Origin: an uncultured Novosphingobium sp.
GTDB taxonomy: Bacteria > Pseudomonadota > Alphaproteobacteria > Sphingomonadales > Sphingomonadaceae
DNA: 13,568 nt
Direction of reading: 5' to 3'
NCBI GenBank assembly: GCA_938005655.1
Contig: CALLNA010000273.1
Coordinates: forward strand, 1 to 13,568
The notes under the pieces are model-generated. The model worked only from the letters and a program-made list of their open reading frames with translations, ran no database searches and had not been told where the DNA came from. Position 1 is the first letter of the stretch. Each line of letters begins with the position of its first letter. Shown one piece after another: positions 7,840 through 13,568 of this stretch. The position numbers were made by a program, and so were the translations under genes.

Positions 7840-7888
7840 CCTTTCATCGGAGATTTGCGCCTCCCTTAATGACGCAGTGCAGCGCAAT

Positions 7889-7903
7889 GTTCCGGCATGG
7901 AAC
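7889..7903. promoter_or_regulatory. Inverted repeat GTTCC-N5-GGAAC
   Basis: A perfect 5-base-pair dyad with a 5-base centre and T-N11-A geometry (T7890, A7902). Its centre is 65 bases from that of the dyad at the lysR stop and 18 bases from the next one at 7908-7920. It is a candidate additional LysR contact site, but its arms do not match the CAT-N11-ATG sites. Confidence 0.3.
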
Positions 7904-7907
7904 GTAG

Positions 7908-7920
7908 TTGCGGTATGCAA
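7908..7920. promoter_or_regulatory. Inverted repeat TTGC-N5-GCAA
   Basis: A short 4-base-pair dyad with T-N11-A geometry (T7908, A7920), 4 bases after the GTTCC-N5-GGAAC dyad. Arms this short arise by chance at this scale; it is listed because of its position and matching spacing. Confidence 0.2.
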
Positions 7921-8157
7921 GCACCGAAAGCGAGCCCCGGGCAGGCAGGGCGGCCGCGCCCCGAAGCCGGACTGAGGGCGATATAGCGGTGGGCGGCCCC
8001 TCCCCCTTCGGAGGCCGGCTGGCCGCGATCGGCGCGAAGGCGCTCGGCCTGGTCCTCGCCGGAATGTCCGCCCGGGCCGGAGCCATCATCCCTATCCAAC
8101 CGCAAACCGGGATCGCCGGCCCGCGCCCGCGGCGCGGCCGCAAGGACAGGTAACGCC

Positions 8158-9048
8158 ATGAAGGACAAGGTCTTCAACCTGATGCCGCCCGCGATGATCG
8201 CGCTGGTCCTGCTGTTCTGGTCGTTCGGCCCCTCGGCCCTGCTCGCGAACCCCTGGACGCTTACCGTGGTATCGCCGCTCATCACCCTGGCCGTGCTGCT
8301 GCTGGAGTTCGTCCACGAGCGGCACGCCGGCTGGCGGATGAACCGGCAGGAGTTCTTCACCGACCTGTTCTACGTCGTGCTCAGCGCCACCGTGATCTCC
8401 TGGCTGACGGAGAAGCTCGCGGAAGACCCGCTCACGGCCGCCAAGGCCTCGCTCGGCATCACCACCCAGTGGGTCACGCACCTGCTCTGGCTGGCGCAGG
8501 TTGCCCTGGCGATCTTCATCCTCGAGTTCGGCCAGTACTGGATGCACCGGCTGATGCATAACTCGACGCCGTTCTGGCTGACCCACGCGCCGCACCACCA
8601 CATCACCCAGCTCAACGCGGCCAAGGGTGCGGTCGGCAACCCGATCGAGCTGTTCCTGATCAGCCTGAGCGTGCTGGCGCTGTTCGACTTCGAGAAGACC
8701 GCCCTGTTCGCCGCGTTCAACACGATGGGGGTGATCTCCACCTTCGCCCACGCCAACGTCCGCTCGGACCCGCCGCGCTGGTATGCGTTCTTCTTCACGA
8801 CGATCCGCCACCACAGCCTGCATCACTCGACCGACTACGAGAGCACGCGCTGCAACTACGGCAACTCGCTGATCCTGCTCGACCGGATCTTCGGCACCTT
8901 TCGCGAGGGCGAGGGCGTGCTGGTGGGGCAGGACGACCGCCGGCGCCTGACGATCCGCGAGCAGATGGCGTTCCCGTTCCAGCCGGTCATCGACCGGATC
9001 AAGGCGCGGCGCGAGAAGTCCCGCGCGGACACCGCGGCGGCGGCATGA
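8158..9048 (+). CDS. Fatty acid hydroxylase / sterol desaturase superfamily membrane protein, copy 2
   Basis: A 296-residue membrane diiron hydroxylase, clearly paralogous to copy 1 (4495-5478). It has the same three histidine clusters: H130-x3-H134, H143-x2-H146-H147-H148 and H219-x2-H222-H223, plus H198. Shared blocks include TDLFYV, GQYWMHR, KGAVGNPIELFLI, NVR, HHSLHHS and DRIFGT, with the same FPF end region. Hydrophobic segments lie near 10-30, 36-51, 66-83, 107-123 and 161-176. It lacks the longer N-terminus of copy 1. The ATG at 8158 follows AAGGACAGG by 6 bases. Its TGA overlaps the start of the sulfotransferase gene as ATGA, a translational-coupling arrangement, so its product may be the sulfation substrate. 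Whether it acts on a fatty acyl chain, sphingolipid, carotenoid or hopanoid cannot be told from sequence. Confidence 0.92.
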   Translation: MKDKVFNLMPPAMIALVLLFWSFGPSALLANPWTLTVVSPLITLAVLLLEFVHERHAGWRMNRQEFFTDLFYVVLSATVISWLTEKLAEDPLTAAKASLGITTQWVTHLLWLAQVALAIFILEFGQYWMHRLMHNSTPFWLTHAPHHHITQLNAAKGAVGNPIELFLISLSVLALFDFEKTALFAAFNTMGVISTFAHANVRSDPPRWYAFFFTTIRHHSLHHSTDYESTRCNYGNSLILLDRIFGTFREGEGVLVGQDDRRRLTIREQMAFPFQPVIDRIKARREKSRADTAAAA

Positions 9049-10622
9049 TCGCCAGTCGCCCGGGACAGGTCAGCGCGGCGCGGAGCGCGCTGTCCCGCGG
9101 CGACCTCCAGTCGACCCAGCGCTTCGCCGCGAGGCTGCTGGCGCACGATCCCGGCGATGCCGAGGGCCATTTCCTGTTCGGCATCGCGGAATCGAGCGCC
9201 GGCCGCATCCAGGCCGGCATCCGCCATGTCGGCCAGGCCGTCGCGCTAGATCCGCAGGGCGAATACCGCGCCCAGCTCGCCAAGCTCCTCACCCTGGTCC
9301 GCCGCGACGGGGACGCGGCGGAGACGCTGCGAGAAGCCGAGCAGGCCCCGCCCGCCGACGCGCTCAGCCGCGATACGATGGGCTGCGTCTATGCCCGCCT
9401 CGGCGACCATGCCGCCGCCCTCCCCCATTTCGCCGAGGCGGTGCGGCTCGAACCGCGGAACGCGGAATACCGCTACAACCTCGCGGCGACGCTCAACTTC
9501 CTGGGCCGGACGGACGAGGCCGAGGCTGCCCTGGAGGCGCTGATCGCCCTCGCCCCCGGCGATGCCCGCGCCCATCACCTGCTCGCCGGCCTGCGCCGGC
9601 AGACGCCCGAGCGCAACCACGTCGAGCAGCTCGGCCGGGCCCTTGCGGCGACGCGTGTCGGCCCGGCCCGGCTGCTGCTCGGCCATGCCCTGGCGAAGGA
9701 GCCGGAGGCCATCGGCCAGCCCGCCGAAGCGCTCGACCGGCTCTGCGCCGCGAACGCCGAGCACCGCCGGACGCTGCCCTATGACTTCGCCCGCGATGCG
9801 GCACTGTTCGACGCCATCGAGGAAGGCTGGCCGAAGCTGGCGCAGGCGCCCGCCACCGATGCGCCGACGGAAGCGCCGATCTTCGTCATCGGCATGCCGC
9901 GCACCGGCACCACGCTGGTCGACCGCATCCTCTCGTCCCATCCGGAGGTCGAGAGCGCAGGCGAGCTTCAAGCCATGCCGCTCGCAGTCAAGCAGGTGGC
10001 GGGCACGCGCACGCCGACGGTCATGGACCCCGAGACGATCGGCGCGGCCGCCGGCCGCGACATGGGCGGGATCGGGCGTGATTACCTGAGCCGCGCGCGC
10101 CATCACCGCCGCGACACCGCCCCCCGGTTCACTGACAAGGTCCCCGGCAACTTCCACTACACTGGCTTCATCGCGCGGGCCCTGCCCGCCGCCCGGATCG
10201 TCTGCTTGCGCCGTAATCCGATGGACACGGTGCTCAGCAACTTCCGCAACCTCTTCGCGGTCAGCTCGCGCTACTACGACTACAGCTACGACCTGCTCGA
10301 CATCGCGGCCTATTATGCCCGCTTCGACCGGCTGATGGCGCTCTGGCGCAAGGCCCTGCCCGGACGCCTGATCGAGGTCCGCTACGAAGACCTGATCGCC
10401 GACCAGGAAGGCGAGACGCGCCGCTTGCTCGCCCATTGCGGGCTCGAATGGTCGGACCGGTGCCTGTCGTTCCACACCAACGACGCCCCGGTCTCGACCC
10501 CGAGCGCCGCCCAGGTCCGCCGGCCAATCTACGGCGACTCGGTCGCGCGCTGGAAACGCCACGTCGAGGTGCTGGAGCCCGTCCGGCGCTTCTTCGAACA
10601 AGCCGGCATCGATCTCGATTGA
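9045..10622 (+). CDS. TPR-repeat sulfotransferase
   Basis: A 525-residue fusion of N-terminal tetratricopeptide-like helices (about 15-235; clearest near 37-70, 105-138 and 139-172, the middle one ending AVRLEPRNAEYRYNLA) and a C-terminal PAPS-dependent sulfotransferase (about 277-523). The PAPS 5'-phosphosulfate loop is IFVIGMPRTGTT (279-290) followed by SSHPEVESAGEL. TDKVPGNF (363-370) and IVCLRRNPMDTVLS (385-398) form the catalytic Lys/3'-phosphate region, and VRYEDLIAD follows. No signal peptide or membrane segment is visible, so it is probably cytoplasmic. The ATG overlaps the hydroxylase 2 stop by 4 bases, implying coupled translation and a shared pathway: sulfate transfer to a hydroxyl, possibly the one hydroxylase 2 installs. 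The acceptor is not identifiable from sequence, and the TPR part may bind a partner or the acceptor. Confidence 0.9.
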   Translation: MIASRPGQVSAARSALSRGDLQSTQRFAARLLAHDPGDAEGHFLFGIAESSAGRIQAGIRHVGQAVALDPQGEYRAQLAKLLTLVRRDGDAAETLREAEQAPPADALSRDTMGCVYARLGDHAAALPHFAEAVRLEPRNAEYRYNLAATLNFLGRTDEAEAALEALIALAPGDARAHHLLAGLRRQTPERNHVEQLGRALAATRVGPARLLLGHALAKEPEAIGQPAEALDRLCAANAEHRRTLPYDFARDAALFDAIEEGWPKLAQAPATDAPTEAPIFVIGMPRTGTTLVDRILSSHPEVESAGELQAMPLAVKQVAGTRTPTVMDPETIGAAAGRDMGGIGRDYLSRARHHRRDTAPRFTDKVPGNFHYTGFIARALPAARIVCLRRNPMDTVLSNFRNLFAVSSRYYDYSYDLLDIAAYYARFDRLMALWRKALPGRLIEVRYEDLIADQEGETRRLLAHCGLEWSDRCLSFHTNDAPVSTPSAAQVRRPIYGDSVARWKRHVEVLEPVRRFFEQAGIDLD

Positions 10623-10633
10623 AAGGCCACGCC

Positions 10634-11026
10634 ATGCTCCTGCCCTTCCCTCTTCGCGCACCATCCTTGGTACTAGCGGCGATTGTCGCCGCCAGCGCCT
10701 CCCCGACCCTGGCCGCGGCCGAGCCGAGCACGCGGGTGGTTTCGTGTGGGACCGGCAGTTGCCTGGTCGTCTCGGGCCACCGCGACAGCGCGGCGGCGGC
10801 AGTCCTGCTCAACGGCCACGCGGTGACAGTCCAAGGCGCGCGCAACTGGCGGGTCAGCCTGCCGGTCGAGACCGTCCGCGCCTGGTCGGAACCCTATGCC
10901 CGGACGATCGACGTGACGACCTTCGACCCCGAGACCCGGACCAGGTCGGCAGCCGAGACCGCCCTGCCGATCGGACTGCTCGGCTCGACGACCGACCTCG
11001 CCACCCTGATCGTCAGCGTGAAGTAA
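10634..11026 (+). CDS. Small exported protein of unknown function
   Basis: I do not recognise a named family. The 130-residue product starts with a clear Sec signal peptide (MLLPFPLR, then a hydrophobic stretch of about 20 residues, likely cut after LAAA near residue 29). The mature part is about 100 residues, probably beta-rich, with a CGTGSC pair (C38, C43) that could form a disulfide, LNGHAVTVQGARNWRVSLP, and a hydrophobic C-terminal end. There is no lipobox. The ATG at 10634 is 11 bases after the sulfotransferase stop, with GAAAGG 7 bases before it, so it is the third gene of the hydroxylase 2/sulfotransferase operon. It may act on or carry the modified product in the periplasm, but that is a guess from position only. 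Confidence 0.8.
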   Translation: MLLPFPLRAPSLVLAAIVAASASPTLAAAEPSTRVVSCGTGSCLVVSGHRDSAAAAVLLNGHAVTVQGARNWRVSLPVETVRAWSEPYARTIDVTTFDPETRTRSAAETALPIGLLGSTTDLATLIVSVK

Positions 11027-11073
11027 TAACCAGCTCAACCCTGAGTAATATTATAATAAATTTAGGTTTCATA

Positions 11074-11102
11074 TTGAAAGTTTCATCGACTGGCTCTATG
11101 TG
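11074..11102 (+). promoter_or_regulatory. Predicted promoter of the UrcA gene
   Basis: TTGAAA (11074-11079), a 17-base spacer and TATGTG (11097-11102) fit a sigma-70-like promoter with a good -35 and a weaker -10. The preceding stretch 11045-11070 is strikingly AT-rich (TAATATTATAATAAATTTAG), unlike its surroundings, and resembles an UP element. A heat-shock reading (TTGAAA-N14-CTCTATGT) is an alternative. The leader would be about 40 bases. Confidence 0.5.
11084..11100. promoter_or_regulatory. Candidate operator, CAT-N11-ATG site D inside the urcA promoter
   Basis: CATCGACTGGCTCTATG lies between the predicted -35 and -10 and overlaps the -10. It is symmetric as CAT-n-GA-N5-TC-n-ATG, has T-N11-A geometry (T11086, A11098), and matches the lysR-upstream site A at 13 of 17 positions. 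It starts 68 bases before the urcA ATG; site A starts 66 before the lysR ATG. The placement would suit repression. Inference. Confidence 0.45.
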
Positions 11103-11151
11103 AGCGGCAGTCGCCGAAGAGCGGCGCCCATTTCATCCACAGGAGACGATG

Positions 11152-11481
11152 ATGAAGATTGGCCTCGTGGCCCTCGCCACGTTCGCTTTCGCGACCTCGG
11201 CTTCCGCCGCCACCACCGAAAACCCGTTCGCTCAGGATCAGGCGATCCTGAACCTCAAGGGTCTCGACCTCTCGACCGCCGATGGCCAGCAGCGCCTTGC
11301 CATCCGCATGGACCAGGCCGCCCGCGCCGTTTGCGGCGACCGGGTCGCCGCCGTGCACCTCGCCCTCGAAGCGCAGGCGCAGGAATGCCGCGCCGCCGTG
11401 GTCGCCGATGTCCGCGCCCAGGTGGAATCGCGGCTGGCCAAGGCCGGAACCGCCGCGCCGGTCCAGCTCGCCGCGCGCTGA
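11152..11481 (+). CDS. UrcA-family secreted protein
   Basis: A 109-residue exported protein with a Sec signal peptide (MKIGLVALATFAFATSASA, likely cut after ASA) and the UrcA-family pattern: a strand with LKGLDLSTADGQQRLAIRM, then AARAVCG, a variable stretch and a second cysteine in QECRAAV. UrcA proteins are common in sphingomonads and often occur as paralogs; their function is poorly known. Two adjacent ATGs exist (11149 and 11152). The second is chosen because AGGAG (11141-11145) is 6 bases from it and only 3 from the first. The gene has its own AT-rich promoter region and ends in a hairpin terminator, so it is probably monocistronic. Confidence 0.85.
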   Translation: MKIGLVALATFAFATSASAATTENPFAQDQAILNLKGLDLSTADGQQRLAIRMDQAARAVCGDRVAAVHLALEAQAQECRAAVVADVRAQVESRLAKAGTAAPVQLAAR

Positions 11482-11494
11482 GCCCTTGCATTCC

Positions 11495-11527
11495 CCCGCG
11501 GCCTGTTCGGGCCGCGGGCGGGATTTT
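11495..11527 (+). terminator. Rho-independent terminator after the UrcA gene
   Basis: A perfect 9-base-pair GC-rich stem, CCCGCGGCC / GGCCGCGGG (11495-11503 with 11510-11518), with loop TGTTCG, is followed by TTTT at 11524-11527. It lies 14 bases after the UrcA stop. The T-run runs into the stop codon of the convergent propeller gene. On the minus strand no T-run follows the stem, so it serves mainly the plus strand. Confidence 0.75.
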
Positions 11528-12458
11528 ACCTAGCGATCTTCGCCGGTTCGGGCCACCAGGTGATGGTGTGCACGTCGTGGGCCGAGGTCCACACGCCCCT
11601 CCGGGTATAGCGCAACGCGCCGCTGCCCTCCGCCTCCCCGACCCGCGCATCGACGGTCAGGGTCTTCGGATCGATCACGGCGAAGGTCTGCGCCTCGGTC
11701 GTCCGCAGCCAGACCTTGCCGCCGCCGGTGTCGATATCCCCGTATTTCAGCACCTCGCCAACCTTGACGCGGCCGGTGATCTCACCGCTTCGCGGATTGA
11801 TCCGGGCGACCGTGCCGTCGCCCTGCTCCTGAACCCAGACGCCGCCAGCTCCTGCGGCGAGGAAACCGGGCTCCTTGCCCAGCGCCGCACGCTTGATGAC
11901 CGCATTAGTTCGGGGATCGATCCGCTGAACCGATTGCTCCCTCGCGCTGACCGCCCAGACCGAGCCGAAGCCGAAGGCCAGATACCAGGTTCCCGGATCG
12001 ACCGCGACGGTGGCGACGATCCGGTTGGTCGCGGGATCGATGCGCGAGATCACGCCCTTGTCGTCGCTGGCAATCCAGACCGAGCCGGCCCCGGCGACCA
12101 CGTTGAGCTCCCCGGCAAGGTTGGCGATGCCGGTGGGGATCGCGGCGTTCCGCCGCCCCGTCCGGCTGTCGATCCGGATCACTGCGCCTTCCTTGCAATC
12201 GGCCACCCATAGCGAGCGGCGGAACACGGTCATGGCTCCGCAGGCCCGGGTCATGGCGGATTCGGCCTGCTTGCCTTGCCGCGACCAGCGCTCGACCTTG
12301 TCGCGGTTCGTGACCCAGACGCTGCTGCCGTCGACCGCCAGGAAGTCCGCGAAGCCGGGGACCTGTATTACCTCTTCCTTCGGCGCCTCGGCCGCGGAAG
12401 CCGTCGCAGCCCAGCCTGCCACCGCGGCCGCCATGACCATCGCGCAAATCTTTTGCAT
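11526..12458 (-). CDS. Exported seven-bladed beta-propeller protein (YVTN / virginiamycin B lyase-like fold)
   Basis: A 310-residue protein with a Sec signal peptide (MQKICAMVMAAAVAGWAATASA, cut near residue 22-23), so probably periplasmic. The mature part contains seven repeats of about 40 residues, each with a G-x-VW or SLW strand: SSVWVTN, RSLWVAD, GSVWIAS, GSVWAVS, GGVWVQE, GKVWLRT and RGVWTSA. Most are followed by x-RIDPxTxx-type strands, as in YVTN/Vgb-like propellers. Such folds bind ligands or act as lyases; no catalytic signature is evident, so calling it a lyase would be unsafe. The ATG at 12458 has GGAGGG just upstream and lies 11 bases after the allophanate hydrolase stop, implying one transcript. 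Confidence 0.85.
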   Translation of the reverse strand: MQKICAMVMAAAVAGWAATASAAEAPKEEVIQVPGFADFLAVDGSSVWVTNRDKVERWSRQGKQAESAMTRACGAMTVFRRSLWVADCKEGAVIRIDSRTGRRNAAIPTGIANLAGELNVVAGAGSVWIASDDKGVISRIDPATNRIVATVAVDPGTWYLAFGFGSVWAVSAREQSVQRIDPRTNAVIKRAALGKEPGFLAAGAGGVWVQEQGDGTVARINPRSGEITGRVKVGEVLKYGDIDTGGGKVWLRTTEAQTFAVIDPKTLTVDARVGEAEGSGALRYTRRGVWTSAHDVHTITWWPEPAKIAR

Positions 12459-12469
12459 GTCCGTCCCTC

Positions 12470-13568
12470 CTAGCCCCGCTGCGCCATATAGGCCCGCCAG
12501 CCGCCAAGGGCGGTGATGTCCTGCGCCCCGGTCAGGGCGCGCGGCTCGGCGACGAAGCCCTTGACGCTGGTGCCGTCGGCCAGGGTCACGGTGCCGATGG
12601 CGAGCGGCGGCGGCACCTCCACCACGAAGCTGCCGAATTCGGCGACGCCCAGTTCATAAACCTCGATCGCGATCGGCCCGCCGTCCTCGCTGTGCACCAG
12701 GGCCGGCTTGGGCGGCACGCTGTCGGCCATGGCATAGAGGCGATAGCTGGGCGCGGTCTCGAAGGCGCCGACGAACCTCGCCTCGCGCGAGGTGAGCTGC
12801 CAGTGCAGCGGCATGTCCTTCAAGTGGGCGCCGACGACGGCGAGTTTCACGGTCTGCATTCTGCCCTCCAGGTCGAGCGGGGGTGGCGATGGGAGATTAG
12901 CGGCGGCGAGGTAGGCGTCGGCCGCGTCCAGCAGGGCGAGATCGCTGTCCGCCGGGCCGATCAGGGTGATGCCGAAGCCGGTGGCATTGGCGCGAATGCC
13001 CGCCGGCACCGCGACCGCCGCCATGTCGAGCAGGTTCACGAAATTGGTGTAGAGGCCAAGGTTGCTGTTGAGCGCGACCGGCGCCGCTTTCAGCTCGGCG
13101 ACGCGATAGGTCGTGCCGGCGGTCGGGAAGGCCAGCAGATCGACCTTCTCCCACTGCTCGTCCGCTTGGCGCTTGAGCTCGGCCAGGCGATAGATGCCGT
13201 TGAACAGCTCGACCGCGCCGATCGCCAGGCCCGGCTCGACCACCTCGCGCACGGTCGGGTCGATGGCGTCGGGATCGTCGGCCAGGATGCCGGCCATGGC
13301 CGCCGCCCGCTCGGCCACCCAAGGACCGCCATAGAGCAGTTGCGCGGCCTCCAGCAGCGGGGCCAGGTCGATCTCGACGATCTCCGCGTCCCGCCCCAGC
13401 TTGCCCAGCACGCGGTCGTAGAGATATTCGGATTCGAGATCCCCGAAGAATACCCGCTGCTCGCGGCGCGGCACGCCGATCCGGGCGCGTCCGAGCGGCT
13501 TGTCCGCCAATGCTCTGGAATAGGGATCAGCGGGATCGTAGCCCGCCGCTACCCGGTCGATGAGGCGG
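12470..13568 (-). CDS. atzF: Allophanate hydrolase, C-terminal 365 residues (start beyond window)
   Basis: Allophanate hydrolase splits allophanate into ammonia and CO2 at the end of urea carboxylase, biuret or cyanurate breakdown. The frame is open to the right edge, so the in-frame TTG at 13510 is not the real start. Visible from the edge: DPADPYSRAL, IGVP, FFGD, LLYGGPWVAER, LLAFPTAGTTY and NSNLGLYTNFVNLLDMAAVAVP, the C-terminal part of an amidase-signature domain. The extra AtzF C-terminal domain follows from MQTVKLAVVGAHLKDMPLHW, ending with EVYEL, FGSFVVEVPPPLAIGTVTL and ALGGWRAYM. The Ser-Ser-Lys catalytic region lies outside the window. Both domains and their order match a family of about 600 residues. 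It precedes the propeller gene by 11 bases. Confidence 0.93.
   Translation of the reverse strand, partial: RLIDRVAAGYDPADPYSRALADKPLGRARIGVPRREQRVFFGDLESEYLYDRVLGKLGRDAEIVEIDLAPLLEAAQLLYGGPWVAERAAAMAGILADDPDAIDPTVREVVEPGLAIGAVELFNGIYRLAELKRQADEQWEKVDLLAFPTAGTTYRVAELKAAPVALNSNLGLYTNFVNLLDMAAVAVPAGIRANATGFGITLIGPADSDLALLDAADAYLAAANLPSPPPLDLEGRMQTVKLAVVGAHLKDMPLHWQLTSREARFVGAFETAPSYRLYAMADSVPPKPALVHSEDGGPIAIEVYELGVAEFGSFVVEVPPPLAIGTVTLADGTSVKGFVAEPRALTGAQDITALGGWRAYMAQRG

Larger units (their letters stand above)
7828..8157. other. 330-base intergenic leader of the hydroxylase 2 / sulfotransferase operon
   Basis: No convincing gene is present. A TTG-started 81-residue frame (7908-8153) is Arg/Gly/Ala/Pro-rich and lacks a ribosome site. 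The first 95 bases hold three dyads, each with a 5-base centre and T-N11-A: CATAGT-N5-ACTATG (7823-7839), GTTCC-N5-GGAAC (7889-7903) and TTGC-N5-GCAA (7908-7920). The last 100 bases are very GC-rich with local hairpins such as CCTCC-N6-GGAGG near 8004. AAGGACAGG, 6 bases before the ATG at 8158, is the ribosome site. No clear -35/-10 pair is visible. Confidence 0.5.

Noticed and set aside
7908..8153. 81-residue frame before hydroxylase 2
   Set aside because: It has a TTG start, no ribosome site and low-complexity Arg/Gly/Ala sequence, and lies in a region with operator-like dyads. Probably non-coding.
9246..10664. 472-residue open frame on the minus strand
   Set aside because: It is antisense to the TPR-sulfotransferase and has composition typical of a shadow frame.
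11100..12212. 370-residue open frame on the plus strand
   Set aside because: It reads through the UrcA gene in another frame, the terminator, and antisense to the propeller gene. It is very Arg/Pro/Gly-rich.
13090..13510. TTG at 13510 as the start of the allophanate hydrolase
   Set aside because: The frame continues open to the window edge with family-like residues (DPADPYSRAL), so the real start lies outside.

Overview
This GC-rich, gene-dense window looks like a chromosomal segment of a sphingomonad (Alphaproteobacteria, Sphingomonadales). The main pointers are a UrcA-family secreted protein, the style of the LysR regulator, and a TPR-sulfotransferase next to fatty-acid-hydroxylase-superfamily membrane enzymes. 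I see no tRNA, rRNA, CRISPR array, insertion sequence, integrase or attachment site. Both ends cut through genes: glgP at the left loses only its extreme C-terminus, and an allophanate hydrolase at the right loses its N-terminal half.

Layout. (1) 1-2426, minus: glycogen phosphorylase, starting at TTG. (2) 2630-4213, plus, divergent from it: a GH13 alpha-glucosidase. Together they form an alpha-glucan breakdown unit. (3) 4495-6176, plus: a three-histidine-box membrane hydroxylase (copy 1), followed by a two-membrane-segment protein of unknown function. (4) 6273-6572, minus: a small WYL-like protein. (5) 6877-7827, plus: a LysR-type regulator. (6) 8158-11026, plus: a tight operon of a second hydroxylase (copy 2), a TPR-sulfotransferase whose start overlaps it by 4 bases, and a small exported protein. 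(7) 11152-11481, plus: a UrcA-family protein behind an AT-rich promoter, ending at a hairpin terminator. (8) 13568-11526, minus: an operon of allophanate hydrolase (partial) and an exported seven-bladed beta-propeller.

The centre (about 4.4-11.5 kb) is the part most likely to hold something undescribed. Two diiron membrane hydroxylases flank a LysR regulator, and one is translationally coupled to a sulfotransferase. The simplest reading is hydroxylation of a membrane lipid, carotenoid or terpenoid followed by sulfation of the new hydroxyl; the substrate cannot be read from sequence. A related palindrome, CAT-N11-ATG, occurs in four intergenic regions of this block: before hydroxylase 1, before lysR, just after lysR (ahead of the hydroxylase 2/sulfotransferase operon) and inside the urcA promoter. 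All four keep the T-N11-A geometry typical of LysR operators, so the block may be one small regulon. This is inference from pattern only.
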